Assembly: GCF_009299835.1 (NCBI RefSeq)
Contig: NZ_VKCZ01000001.1
Location: 310,001-374,000 of the forward strand
Length of the DNA: 64,000 nt
From: Microlunatus speluncae
GTDB lineage: Bacteria; Actinomycetota; Actinomycetes; Propionibacteriales; Propionibacteriaceae
Direction of reading: 5' to 3'
In this document: one piece after another, positions 1 to 8,039 of the stretch
Layout of the letters: each line of letters opens with the position of its first letter
How positions within the stretch are numbered: position 1 is the stretch's first letter
The notes under the pieces: generated by a model
What the model was told of the DNA's origin: nothing
What the model saw: only the letters and a program-made list of their open reading frames with translations
Database searches by the model: none
Position numbers and translations under genes: made by a program

Positions 1-516
1 GATCAACGGGAACCGCCAGCTGGACTGACCGAGCACCAGACCCACCGGCACACCGAGCGCGGTCGCGGTCATCCAGCCGCCGAGCACGAATGACAACGCC
101 TTGCCCCGATGGCGTTCCGGCACCAGATGGATCACGTAACCGCTGATCGCGGCGTTCAGCAGGCTGGCGCCCAGCGCCGCGACGACCCGGCCGCCGAGGG
201 CCATGGCGTAGGTCGGGGCCACCCCGGTGATCACGTTGCCGATCACGAACACGGCCAGCGACAGCCCGATCGTCCGACGCCGCTCCCAGCCACTGGTGGC
301 CGCACCGAGGATCGGGGCGGCCAGGGCAGCGGTGAGCGCGAAGATCGAGACCAGCTGCCCGGCCAGGGCGTCGGTGACCGACAGGTCGACGGCGATGGTG
401 GGCAGCAGCCCGGCCAGCACATAACCGTCGATGCCGGTGGAGAACGTGGCCACGGCGAGCCAGATCAGGGCGTGGTACGGAAGCTTCGACGTCGACGCCG
501 GCGGCGAGGTGGTCAC
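1..516 (-). CDS. MFS transporter, N-terminal part (runs off window)
   Basis: This is the first 172 codons of a major facilitator superfamily permease whose C-terminal part lies beyond the left edge. The GTG start at 516-514 opens 9 nt after the stop of the upstream peptidase gene, so the two are probably co-transcribed. The visible part has about five hydrophobic helices and the cytoplasmic loop between helices 2 and 3 (GAATSGWERRRT), with PERHRGKA later. Its opening (ATATFSTGIDGYVLAGLLPTI split over helix 1) resembles drug and sugar exporters of the DHA1 family. The substrate is not deducible. The reading frame is intact across the whole visible part. Confidence 0.85.
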   Translation of the reverse strand, partial: MTTSPPASTSKLPYHALIWLAVATFSTGIDGYVLAGLLPTIAVDLSVTDALAGQLVSIFALTAALAAPILGAATSGWERRRTIGLSLAVFVIGNVITGVAPTYAMALGGRVVAALGASLLNAAISGYVIHLVPERHRGKALSFVLGGWMTATALGVPVGLVLGQSSWRFPLI

Positions 517-525
517 GACGCCGCG

Positions 526-2337
526 TTACGAGGTGCCGAGGACGTCGGTCAGGAAGGCGATCGCGGGCGGGTAGGCGTCCAGCCGGTTGACCCGCTTGGC
601 CAGCCCGTGGCCCTCATCGTGATACACCCGGAGCTCATTGCGGATGCCGCGCTCGTCCAGGGCGGCGCAGATCTGCTCGGCCTCCGACAGTGGCACCCGT
701 GGGTCGTTCGCCCCGTGGATCACGAACAGCGGGCTGACGAGTTGATCAAGGTAGGTGATCGGCGACGCCTTGATCAGGAACTCCCGGTCCCGGTCCAGCC
801 GGCCGTATTCCCGCTCCCGGTAGGCCCGCCGATAGCCCGACGTGTTTTCCAGGAAGGTGACCAGCGAGGAGATGCCGACGATGTCCACCCCGGCGGCCCA
901 CAGATCCGGCTGCATCGTCACCCCGGCCAGCACCATGTAGCCGCCGTAGGAGCCGCCCCACAACGCACTCCGGGCCGGATCAAGCTCGAGTTCCGGCAGC
1001 CAGGCGTGCAGGGCGGCCAGGTCGGCGACCGAGTCGAGCCGGAGGTCGACGTCGTCCAGGCTGACCCAGCGCTTGCCGTAGCCGTTGGAGCCGCGGACAT
1101 TCGGCACCAGGACGGTGAAGCCGACCGCCGCCAGAGCCTGGATGACCGGGCTGAACACCTGCATGGCCAGGGCTTCCGGACCGCCGTGGATGTGCAGCAC
1201 GGAGGCACCGGCCAGCCGAGGGTCGGCCCCGGCCGGCGGGTGGTGGACGAAGCAGGGCACCTGTTCGCCGTCCGGCGTCGGCACCCGGTGCACGCTCGGC
1301 GCCGACAGTTCCAGGTCATCGGGAAGTTGGGCCCGGCCGTCGATGATCAGGACGGCTTCGCCGGTCCGGGCGTCGACCCGAAAGATCGAGCCCGGATCGG
1401 TCGGCGCCGTGATCAACATCGCGAACGCCGAGGAGTCGTGGGCCCAGACGATCGACGGGATCCCGTTCTCTCGCGTGGTCACGTCGACCCGGTGGCCGCC
1501 GTCCGCGTCGTGCACGCTGATCGTGACCGCGCCGTCGACCAGGTGTCCGACGGCCAGCGCCGAGCCGTCCGGTGACACGTCGACCAGCAGATCATGATCA
1601 TCGGCGGCGACCAGCTCCTGCCAGTCCGCTCCGTCCGTCCCGACCCGGACCACCGCCGCGAACTCCCGATCATGGTTGGAGCTCATGATCACGGCGTCGT
1701 CGCCGGCGGCCCAGGCGACCGAGCGGTGCTGGGCGTGCTCGTCCGGATCGGTAATCGGGCCGGATCGGGCCCCGGCCAGGAACACCGCGGTGCTCGCCGG
1801 CTGCAGGGTGAGGCTGGTCACCGCGACGCTCTGCTGATCATGGGAGGCGGTCACCATGGCGACGTAACCGCCGTCCTCGTACAGCACCGTCTCGGAGCCG
1901 CTGCCGAGGTCCCGGACGATCACGTCCATGTCGACCGAGTTGCGCCGGTTGGTGGAATAGATCACCGACGTCTCGGTGACGTCCTGCAGGACGTGCATGA
2001 ACTCCGGATCCCGGACCAGCGGCGTCAGCTCGGCCAGGCCGTACGGTGCCCGGTCGGGCTCGATCGTCAGCAACGACAGCTGCATCCGCTCGTCCCCGTC
2101 GGTGTCGTGCTCGACGACGACCCGGCGCGGCGACGACCCCGGGACATAGCGCCCGGAGCAGCGCGAGGGCAGCTCGGTCAGCGGTGTGCGGGATCCGTCG
2201 GTGCCGAGCTCGACCAGCTGCAGCGAACCGCGCTCGTCGTTGCCGGCCAGGATGCGGCCGTCGGGATCGATGTCGAAGACCTGCCAGGTCTGCAGGTCGA
2301 GCAGGGCGGTGATGATCGAATGCGGGTCGCGCGTCAC
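526..2337 (-). CDS. S9 family peptidase (prolyl oligopeptidase-like)
   Basis: This is a 603-aa serine peptidase of the prolyl oligopeptidase/acylaminoacyl-peptidase type, predicted to be cytoplasmic because no signal peptide is visible. Residues 1 to about 340 form the WD-like beta-propeller that gates substrate access. Residues 350-600 are the alpha/beta-hydrolase domain. The catalytic Ser is at about 464 in GGSYGGYM, the Asp at about 543 in HGANDPRVP and the His at about 577 in DEGHG. Length is normal for the family. The GTG start at 2337 is chosen because a TACGTT -10 box lies exactly 6 nt upstream, which fits a leaderless mRNA. The MFS gene follows 9 nt downstream, so peptide hydrolysis and an exporter may work together. 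Confidence 0.92.
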   Translation of the reverse strand: MTRDPHSIITALLDLQTWQVFDIDPDGRILAGNDERGSLQLVELGTDGSRTPLTELPSRCSGRYVPGSSPRRVVVEHDTDGDERMQLSLLTIEPDRAPYGLAELTPLVRDPEFMHVLQDVTETSVIYSTNRRNSVDMDVIVRDLGSGSETVLYEDGGYVAMVTASHDQQSVAVTSLTLQPASTAVFLAGARSGPITDPDEHAQHRSVAWAAGDDAVIMSSNHDREFAAVVRVGTDGADWQELVAADDHDLLVDVSPDGSALAVGHLVDGAVTISVHDADGGHRVDVTTRENGIPSIVWAHDSSAFAMLITAPTDPGSIFRVDARTGEAVLIIDGRAQLPDDLELSAPSVHRVPTPDGEQVPCFVHHPPAGADPRLAGASVLHIHGGPEALAMQVFSPVIQALAAVGFTVLVPNVRGSNGYGKRWVSLDDVDLRLDSVADLAALHAWLPELELDPARSALWGGSYGGYMVLAGVTMQPDLWAAGVDIVGISSLVTFLENTSGYRRAYREREYGRLDRDREFLIKASPITYLDQLVSPLFVIHGANDPRVPLSEAEQICAALDERGIRNELRVYHDEGHGLAKRVNRLDAYPPAIAFLTDVLGTS

Positions 2338-2343
2338 CGGTTA

Positions 2344-2349
2344 AACGTA
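2344..2349 (-). promoter_or_regulatory. -10 element, leaderless promoter of the S9 peptidase
   Basis: TACGTT on the minus strand with 6 nt before the GTG at 2337. It fits the TAnnnT consensus and would give transcription starting at or next to the start codon. Confidence 0.6.
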
Positions 2350-2382
2350 TCGCCGAGGGCCGCGTCGCCGCAGCCCGGCCCG

Positions 2383-2388
2383 TACGCT
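2383..2388 (+). promoter_or_regulatory. -10 element, leaderless promoter of the split-barrel protein
   Basis: TACGCT with 6 nt before the GTG at 2395. There is no Shine-Dalgarno sequence in between. Confidence 0.6.
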
Positions 2389-2394
2389 GTCGAG

Positions 2395-2793
2395 GTGACT
2401 GTGACCCTGAACGACAAGGTCCGGGCGCTGGTGGACGGCCGCAACTACGCGGTGCTGGCCACGGTGAATCCGGACGGCTCACCGCAGACCTCGCCGATGT
2501 GGATCGATCGGGATGGCGACGACGTGCTCTTCTGCACGGTCGCCGGCCGGCGGAAGGATCGCAACCTGCGCCGCGACCCGCGGGTCAGCATCACGATCTT
2601 CGACCTGGCCGACCCGGAGAGCTACGCCGAGATCCGCGGCACCGCGACGATCACCGAGGAGGGCGGCTTCGCGTTCGACGACAAGCTGTCCTGGAAATAC
2701 GACGGCAAGCCGAAGGACCCCGACCCGGAAGGGTTCGTCCGGGTGATCGTCCGGATCACGCCGACCAAGATCACCGGCTACGCGGCCGGATGA
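2395..2793 (+). CDS. PPOX-class FMN/F420-binding split-barrel protein
   Basis: A 132-aa protein of the pyridoxamine 5'-phosphate oxidase-like split beta-barrel family. The N-terminal part (YAVLATVNPDGSPQTSPMW) and the segment VAGRRKDRNLRRDPRVSI are typical of the TIGR03618 group of F420-dependent enzymes in actinobacteria. Members bind FMN or F420 and act as small reductases or oxidases; the substrate is unknown. The GTG at 2395 is preferred because it sits 6 nt after a TACGCT -10 box; an in-frame GTG two codons later is the alternative. It converges on the siderophore-binding protein gene, with the two stop codons directly adjacent at 2793/2794. Confidence 0.85.
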   Translation: MTVTLNDKVRALVDGRNYAVLATVNPDGSPQTSPMWIDRDGDDVLFCTVAGRRKDRNLRRDPRVSITIFDLADPESYAEIRGTATITEEGGFAFDDKLSWKYDGKPKDPDPEGFVRVIVRITPTKITGYAAG

Positions 2794-3807
2794 TCACTCC
2801 GGGTAGGCCGCGGGCCTGGTCGCCGGATCGCCGTCGGTCGCCGCGGCCAGCCGGGGCACCGCGATGTCGAGCAGGAACGGCAGGCTGAGCGGAGAGTTGA
2901 AGCCGAGGGCCGCGGCAAAGTCGTTGTCGAAGGCGCCGAGCCCGACATAGCGGCCCTCGCGGACCACCGCCAGCCGCTGCACCACGTCGCGCTTCAGATC
3001 GGCGGCGGCGACGCCCTCGCCGAGCAGCACGTCCCGGTCGAGGGTGTCCAGCTTCTCGTAGCTGACCTCGCCGCCGGTGGCGTCCACCGCGAAGCCGAGC
3101 TGGGTCAGCCAGCCGGTCCGGTAGTCGTCGGCGCCCATGCTCCAGACGCCGGAGGCGGAAGACCCGAGCAGGAACGCCGCCCGCTTGCCGGCGAACTCCG
3201 GATGCGCGGCCTTGGCCGTGTCGAAGGCGGCGGTGGTCCGCTCGATGATCGCCGCCGCCTCGTCGACCCGGCCGAGGGCCTGGCCGGTCTGCCGGGTCTG
3301 TTCGTCCCACGGCGTCGCGCCGTCCGGATGATCGGCGGTCTGGGCCAGGGTCGGGGCGATGCCGTTCAGCAGGCCGTACGCCTCCTCGTCGATGTAGGAG
3401 TTGATGCCGAGGATCAGGTCCGGCTCGAGCTTGGCCACCTGCTCGAGATCGAGGTCCTGCGCGCCGACGGTCGGCAGTTGCTTGCCGCGTACGTTCTCCG
3501 GGGCCCACGGCCGGTCCGGGGCGGGGTAGCCGAGGAACTCCCGGACGCCGACCGGCTCCACGCCCAACGCCAGCGCGAAGTCCTGGTCGTTGAAGCCGAC
3601 CGTGACCACCCGCTGCGGCTGCTCCGGGATCGTCGTACTGCCGAACTTGTGCTGCAGGGTGACCGGGAATCCGGCGCCCGCCGGAGCAGTGCCGGGCGGT
3701 GCCGAGTCCGGTCCCGCGGACGGTCCGGCGCACCCGGCGACGGCGGTGAACAATCCGAGGAGCAGCACGGCGAGGGCGATCCGGGTCGACCGGAGCGGGC
3801 GAATCAT
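2794..3807 (-). CDS. Iron-siderophore ABC transporter substrate-binding lipoprotein
   Basis: A 337-aa FecB/FepB-like periplasmic-binding protein (class III fold) that captures ferric siderophore outside the membrane for an ABC importer. A lipoprotein signal covers residues 1-26 (lipobox AVAGC, Cys26), followed by a Gly/Pro/Ala-rich linker. The mature part begins with the family pattern around QHKFGSTTIPEQPQRVVTVG and contains LEPDLILGINSYIDEE. No permease or ATPase genes are adjacent, so it must share those encoded elsewhere. The ATG at 3807 is preceded at once by an IdeR/DtxR-type iron box, predicting repression under iron-replete conditions. Confidence 0.92.
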   Translation of the reverse strand: MIRPLRSTRIALAVLLLGLFTAVAGCAGPSAGPDSAPPGTAPAGAGFPVTLQHKFGSTTIPEQPQRVVTVGFNDQDFALALGVEPVGVREFLGYPAPDRPWAPENVRGKQLPTVGAQDLDLEQVAKLEPDLILGINSYIDEEAYGLLNGIAPTLAQTADHPDGATPWDEQTRQTGQALGRVDEAAAIIERTTAAFDTAKAAHPEFAGKRAAFLLGSSASGVWSMGADDYRTGWLTQLGFAVDATGGEVSYEKLDTLDRDVLLGEGVAAADLKRDVVQRLAVVREGRYVGLGAFDNDFAAALGFNSPLSLPFLLDIAVPRLAAATDGDPATRPAAYPE

Positions 3808-3826
3808 GTCGCTAAGGCTAACCTAA
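3808..3826 (-). promoter_or_regulatory. IdeR/DtxR-type iron box
   Basis: Minus-strand TTAGGTTAGCCTTAGCGAC ends next to the ATG at 3807. Its first 12 bases match the DtxR/IdeR consensus TTAGGTTAGCCTAACCTAA exactly; the right half is degenerate. A further TTAGT lies just upstream. Fe(II)-IdeR bound here would block the promoter of the siderophore-binding protein. Confidence 0.8.
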
Positions 3827-3889
3827 CTAACTTGGCTGGTCGGGCGGAGTCCGGTTGGCTGGGCGTACGACGAGGGAGGGGAGCGGCCG

Positions 3890-4108
3890 GTGGGACTCGA
3901 GGACAACCCATTCGACTTCCGGGTGACCAAGGACGGCCGGGTGTTGATCAGTCGCGGCGGTCGCCAGGTGACCGTCGTGGCCGGACCGGCCGCGGACAAG
4001 CTGATCAGCAAGCTCGGCCAGAGCGACGACGAAGATCAACAACTGCTGGCCCGGATCACCGGCAACTACCGCCGCGGCAACGAGAAGCCCGCGAACCGGC
4101 GGACCTGA
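3890..4108 (+). CDS. Small conserved actinobacterial protein of unknown function
   Basis: A 72-aa soluble, charged protein beginning MGLEDNPFDFRVTKDGRVLI and ending in a basic tail (GNYRRGNEKPANRRT). I recognise this as a short conserved hypothetical protein seen in many actinobacteria, but I know of no function. It has no signal peptide or membrane segment. The GTG at 3890 follows a purine-rich AGGGAGGGGAG ribosome-binding site, unlike many leaderless neighbours. It lies about 60 nt upstream of the CNNM-type gene in the same direction and may share its transcript. Confidence 0.75.
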   Translation: MGLEDNPFDFRVTKDGRVLISRGGRQVTVVAGPAADKLISKLGQSDDEDQQLLARITGNYRRGNEKPANRRT

Positions 4109-4169
4109 GCGACTGCCGGCGGCCCGGGCCGCGCGGTCGGCGTCCGGGGCCGGATAGACTCGTCCGACC

Positions 4170-5567
4170 TTGAGTACCGAGTGGATCCTGCTGGCCGTCT
4201 CCATCCTGCTGATGCTGGCCTGCGGCGTTTTCGTCGCCGCCGAGTTCGCGTTCGTCACCGTCGATCGGGCCACGGTCGACCGGGCCGCCGACCAGAACCA
4301 ACGCGGCGCCGCCGGCGTCCAGAAGGCGCTGTCCTCGCTCTCCACCCAGCTCAGCGGCGCCCAACTCGGCATCACCCTGACCAACCTGGCCATCGGCTAT
4401 CTGGCCGAGCCGGCGCTCGCGACGCTGCTCCGGCCCCCGTTGACCGCGCTCGGCGTGCTCAACGAGATGGCCGTCGGCGCGATCGCCTTGGCCGTGGCGT
4501 TGATCGGCAGCACCTTGATCACCATGCTGCTGGGCGAGCTGATCCCGAAGAACCTGGCCTTGGCGCTGCCGTTGCGGATCGCGATCGTGACCCAGTTCTG
4601 GATGCGCGGCTTCACCCGGGTGATGGGCTGGCCGATCCGGTGGCTGAACGGTGCGGCCAACGCGATCCTGCGCTTCAACGGGATCGAGCCGCAGGAGGAA
4701 CTGCGATCGGCCCGGTCGCCGAACGAGCTGCGCTACCTGATCCGCCGGTCCGCCTCCGAGGGCTCCCTGGAAGGGCCGACCGCCGACCTGGTCGATCGCA
4801 GCATCGCGTTCGGAGACCGGACCGCGGCCGACGTCCGGGTGGCCCGGGTCCGGGTCCGATTCCTGCAGGCCGGTGAATCGGCGGCGGACCTGATCCGCGC
4901 GACCCGGGAGACCGGCTACTCGCGGTTTCCGGTGATCGGCCGGGACACCGACGACGTGCTCGGGCTGGTCCGGCTGCGCCAGGCGCTGATGATCGAGCCC
5001 GAACGGCGGGACCGGGTCCGGGTCGGCGAGCTGGTCGAGCCGCTGCCCCGGGTGCCGGACACGATCGAGCTCGACCCGCTGCTGACCGAGCTGCGGACCG
5101 CGCCGCACCAGGTCGCGCTGGTCGTCGACGAATACGGCGGCACCGACGGCATCGTCACCCTGGAGGACCTGGTCGAGGAGATCGTCGGCGAGATCGACGA
5201 CGAACACGACCCGCAGGCGACCGCGGCCAGTCCCAAGCGCGGCGGCAGCTGGACGCTGTCCGGGCTGCTCCGGCCGGACGAGGTGACCGAACAGACCGGG
5301 GTCAAGCTGCCCGAGCACGCCGACTACGAGACGATCGCCGGGCTGGTGGTGCACCGGCTGGGCCGGATCGCCGGTCCCGGCGACGCCGTCCGGGTGCGCG
5401 GCGAGCGGGCCGAGCGCACCGAGGAGTTCGTACCGGAGCCGGTGCTGGTCGAGTTGCGGGTCGAGCGCGTCGTCCGGCGGCGGATCGACCGGCTCCAGCT
5501 GACCGTCGTCGACGACGATCCCGGTGACCCGGAGGACTCGGCCGAGGCGGGGGAGGACCGGCGATGA
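4170..5567 (+). CDS. CNNM/CorC-type membrane protein (hemolysin family), copy 1
   Basis: A 465-aa integral membrane protein of the DUF21-CBS-CorC/HlyC family. Such proteins are implicated in Mg2+/Co2+ homeostasis; the 'hemolysin' label is historical. Residues 1-190 form the DUF21 domain with about four hydrophobic helices and the conserved segment GELIPKNLALALP. A CBS pair covers roughly 205-335 (ETGYSRFPVIG; DEYGGTDGIVTLEDLVEEIVGEI). The CorC_HlyC domain is at about 345-430. The TTG start has a TAGACT -10-like box 9 nt upstream and no clear ribosome-binding site. Its stop overlaps the start of the second family member by 4 nt, so the two are co-translated and may form a heteromer. Confidence 0.92.
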   Translation: MSTEWILLAVSILLMLACGVFVAAEFAFVTVDRATVDRAADQNQRGAAGVQKALSSLSTQLSGAQLGITLTNLAIGYLAEPALATLLRPPLTALGVLNEMAVGAIALAVALIGSTLITMLLGELIPKNLALALPLRIAIVTQFWMRGFTRVMGWPIRWLNGAANAILRFNGIEPQEELRSARSPNELRYLIRRSASEGSLEGPTADLVDRSIAFGDRTAADVRVARVRVRFLQAGESAADLIRATRETGYSRFPVIGRDTDDVLGLVRLRQALMIEPERRDRVRVGELVEPLPRVPDTIELDPLLTELRTAPHQVALVVDEYGGTDGIVTLEDLVEEIVGEIDDEHDPQATAASPKRGGSWTLSGLLRPDEVTEQTGVKLPEHADYETIAGLVVHRLGRIAGPGDAVRVRGERAERTEEFVPEPVLVELRVERVVRRRIDRLQLTVVDDDPGDPEDSAEAGEDRR

Positions 5568-6580
5568 ACCTCTGGGCCGGGCTGGTCCTGACCGTGGCGC
5601 TGCTCTTCGGCAACGCCCTGTTCGTCGCGTCCGAATTCGCCCTCGTCTCCGCCCGCCGGTCGAAGATCGAGCCCCTGGCCGAGGGCGGCCGCTGGTCGGC
5701 CCGGCTGGCGATCCGGGCGATGGAGCAGGTCAGCCTGGCCATGGCCGGCGCCCAGCTCGGCATCACGCTGTGCACCCTCGGCCTCGGTGCCGTGTCGGAG
5801 CCGGTGATCGCGCACGCGATCGAGCCGCTGTTCTCCCTGGTCGGGATCCCCGAGTTCCTGGTGCATCCGATCGCGCTGGTGCTGGCCACCCTGCTGATCG
5901 TCTGGTGCCATGTCGTGCTCGGCGAGATGGTGCCGAAGAACGTCGCGCTGGCCGGCCCCGAGCGGGCCGCGCTCGCCCTGGGCCCGTTCATGCTGGTGGT
6001 GATCTTCCTGCTCAAGCCGGCCGTCGTCGGGCTGAACGGCATCGCCAACGGCGCGGTCCGGCTGCTCCGGGTGCAGCCCAAGGACGAAGTCAACTCGACC
6101 TTCACCCACGAGGAGGTCGCCGGTTTGGTCGACGAATCCCGCCGCGAAGGCCTGCTCGACGCCGACGAATACGGCCTGTTGTCCGGCGCCCTGGAGTTCG
6201 AGCAGCACACCGTGCAGCAGGTCCTGCTGTTGCCGAACGACCTGAGGTCAGTGCCGCCGGAAGTGACCCCGGCCGACCTCGAACGGCTCTGCGCCGAGAC
6301 CGGCTTCTCCCGCTATCCGGTGGTCCGCGACGGCGCCTTCATCGGCTATCTGCACGTCAAGGACATCCTCGGCGCCGACGACCGAGACGCCCCCGTCGCC
6401 GAATCCCTGTTCCGCAGCCTGCCCGTCCTCGCCCCGGAGACCCGCCTGCACGACGCCCTGCGCACCATGCAGGACCAGGGCGCCCACCTGGCCCGAGTCG
6501 CCGCCCCCGACGAATCCACCCTCGGCCTAGTCGCCCTCGAAGACGTACTCGAGGAACTGGTCGGCACCGTCAGCGGCTGA
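5564..6580 (+). CDS. CNNM/CorC-type membrane protein (hemolysin family), copy 2
   Basis: A 338-aa paralogue of the preceding gene with the same N-terminal DUF21 membrane domain (residues 1-195, with GEMVPKNVALAGP) and a CBS pair (about 205-338, with TGFSRYPVVRDG and LVALEDVLEELVGTV). It stops straight after the second CBS domain and lacks the C-terminal CorC_HlyC domain, so it is about 120 residues shorter than copy 1. Pairs of one long and one short member are common in actinobacteria. The start ATG overlaps the stop of copy 1 (ATGA), implying translational coupling. A strong palindrome follows the stop. Confidence 0.92.
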   Translation: MNLWAGLVLTVALLFGNALFVASEFALVSARRSKIEPLAEGGRWSARLAIRAMEQVSLAMAGAQLGITLCTLGLGAVSEPVIAHAIEPLFSLVGIPEFLVHPIALVLATLLIVWCHVVLGEMVPKNVALAGPERAALALGPFMLVVIFLLKPAVVGLNGIANGAVRLLRVQPKDEVNSTFTHEEVAGLVDESRREGLLDADEYGLLSGALEFEQHTVQQVLLLPNDLRSVPPEVTPADLERLCAETGFSRYPVVRDGAFIGYLHVKDILGADDRDAPVAESLFRSLPVLAPETRLHDALRTMQDQGAHLARVAAPDESTLGLVALEDVLEELVGTVSG

Positions 6581-6600
6581 CGTCGCCCTCATTCCGAGCA

Positions 6601-6668
6601 CAAACGCGTCAGTTCCACTCATACGCGGCAATTGCAACTGACGCGGATGAGTGCAACTGACGCGTTTG
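6601..6668. terminator. Palindrome P1 between convergent genes
   Basis: Arms 6601-6622 and 6647-6668 are complementary at 21 of 22 positions around a 24-nt centre. The centre carries another copy of the arm motif CAACTGACGCG. It fills the gap between two convergent stop codons (6580 and 6689), so a bidirectional terminator is likely. There is no T-run, and its architecture resembles the other intergenic palindromes in this window. Confidence 0.6.
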
Positions 6669-6688
6669 GGCTCGTCGACCGACCGGGG

Positions 6689-7900
6689 TCAGAAGTAGTC
6701 GCGGATCTGGAGGGCGGGGGCGCCGAAGGCGCCGTCCCAGAGGGAGTCGGTGGCGGGGTCGCCGCCGGTGAGCAGGCCGGCGGCGCGGAGTTCGGCGACG
6801 GGGAGGGCGCCGGCGTAGAGGGCAGCCAGGCCGCGGGCGGTGAACTGCCGCTGCTCCGGTTCGGGGCGGATCCGCTCGCAGCGGCCGCGGCCGCCGGCCA
6901 CTCGGAGGCGGTAGCTGCCGTTACAGGCGTCCAGGAAGTGATCGGCGACCGAGAAGTCGAGGACCGCCTCGAAGCCGTACCGGTAGCCGCGCTTGGTCAG
7001 GGCGCCGGCGATGTCGATGACATTGATCATGTACGGGCTGCGCTTGATCACTTGCCAGTCGAGGGCGGGCAGCAGGGATCTGATCACGTCGAAGCCGGCG
7101 GTGGTGATCTTGATCGCCGGTGTCACCGAGGCGAAGGAGCCCAGCGTCCGGAGCAGGCCGCGGTAGGCGTCCGGGGTGGTGGCGATCACTTCTTCGAGCT
7201 TGATCGAGGAACCCGGCCCGTATTCCCCGCCCCGGTCCCAGAGTGCGTAGCCGGTGATCGTTCCATGATCATCGAGTGCGACCGTGACTCCGGTGAAGTC
7301 GTTCAGCAGGCCGTCCCGGTCGGAGGCGAAGGCCGCGCCCTCCCGGGTCAGCGGACCGTGCTGGGTCGCGGCCCAGGCGCCGTAGCAGTCGAAGATCGCC
7401 GGTACGTCAGCCGCGACGGCGCGCCGGACCGAGCCACCGGCCGGGGCGTCGACCGCCGCCAGCACCGCGGTCGGCACCTCGACCTCGACCAGGTCACCGA
7501 CCACCTCGTAGCCGAACCGGCGATAGATCTTCGGCGCGGTCGGAAACAGGCTGGAGATCACCGCGCCCCGCTCGTGCGCCCCGGCCAACAGCGCGCCGAA
7601 CAGGGGCGAGAGCAGACCCCGGCCGCGATCCTCGGCCGCGGTGGTCACCCCGGCGATGCCGGCGGTGGGCACCCGGCGACCGCCGATCCAGGTCTCGAAG
7701 TAGCGGTCCAGCATCCGGGCGCTCAGCCGCTCGGTGCCGGAATCGTCGGTCAGGAAGGCGCCGTACCAGCAGCGCCCCTCGCCGGCGACGGGCGGCGGCG
7801 GCTCGGTCGGCGGGGTGCCGGGAGCGCCGAAGGCCTCCCAGCCGAGGCGGCGGGACGCCTCGGCGTCATCGTCGGTCAGCGGTCGCGCGGAGACGGTCAC
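6689..7900 (-). CDS. Eis-like GNAT N-acetyltransferase
   Basis: A 403-aa protein matching the Eis family (enhanced intracellular survival), which has tandem GNAT folds followed by a sterol-carrier-like C-terminal domain. The N-terminal GNAT domain contains the acetyl-CoA loop region AGVTTAAEDRGRGLLSPLF at about 75-95. The protein ends in ...LQIRDYF, matching the family's C-terminal Phe carboxylate that acts in catalysis. Characterised relatives acetylate several amines on aminoglycosides, but the natural substrate here is unknown. The GTG start at 7900 has a TACTGT -10 box 6 nt upstream and no ribosome-binding site. Downstream on the same strand lies only palindrome P1. Confidence 0.88.
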   Translation of the reverse strand: MTVSARPLTDDDAEASRRLGWEAFGAPGTPPTEPPPPVAGEGRCWYGAFLTDDSGTERLSARMLDRYFETWIGGRRVPTAGIAGVTTAAEDRGRGLLSPLFGALLAGAHERGAVISSLFPTAPKIYRRFGYEVVGDLVEVEVPTAVLAAVDAPAGGSVRRAVAADVPAIFDCYGAWAATQHGPLTREGAAFASDRDGLLNDFTGVTVALDDHGTITGYALWDRGGEYGPGSSIKLEEVIATTPDAYRGLLRTLGSFASVTPAIKITTAGFDVIRSLLPALDWQVIKRSPYMINVIDIAGALTKRGYRYGFEAVLDFSVADHFLDACNGSYRLRVAGGRGRCERIRPEPEQRQFTARGLAALYAGALPVAELRAAGLLTGGDPATDSLWDGAFGAPALQIRDYF

Positions 7901-7906
7901 CCGGCG

Positions 7907-7912
7907 ACAGTA
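7907..7912 (-). promoter_or_regulatory. -10 element, leaderless promoter of the Eis-like gene
   Basis: Minus-strand TACTGT with 6 nt before the GTG at 7900. Confidence 0.55.
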
Positions 7913-7985
7913 ATCGGCTCGGGCGGGTCGGTCGACCTGCTTTCACCCGGTTTGATCACTCGGAGAAGCGGGTGGGATCCGGTCG

Positions 7986-8039
7986 GCCCTTCGACAGGCT
8001 CAGGGAACGGAACAAGCAGGCTCAGGGAACGACGAAGGG
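7986..8039. repeat. Dispersed 24-mer repeat plus partial second copy
   Basis: Positions 7986-8009 carry a 24-mer (GCCCTTCGACAGGCTCAGGG then AACG) identical to the right arm of the palindrome inserted in the alkA gene at 51448-51471. A partial direct copy (CAGGCTCAGGGAACG) follows at about 8017-8031. I recognise this core as a palindromic repeat seen in many high-GC actinobacterial genomes. It lies between the Eis-like gene start and the 3' end of the next minus-strand gene. Confidence 0.75.

Noticed and set aside
109..1575. 488-aa open frame opposite the S9 peptidase
   Set aside because: Arg/Gly/Pro-rich shadow of a gene with a complete catalytic triad on the other strand.
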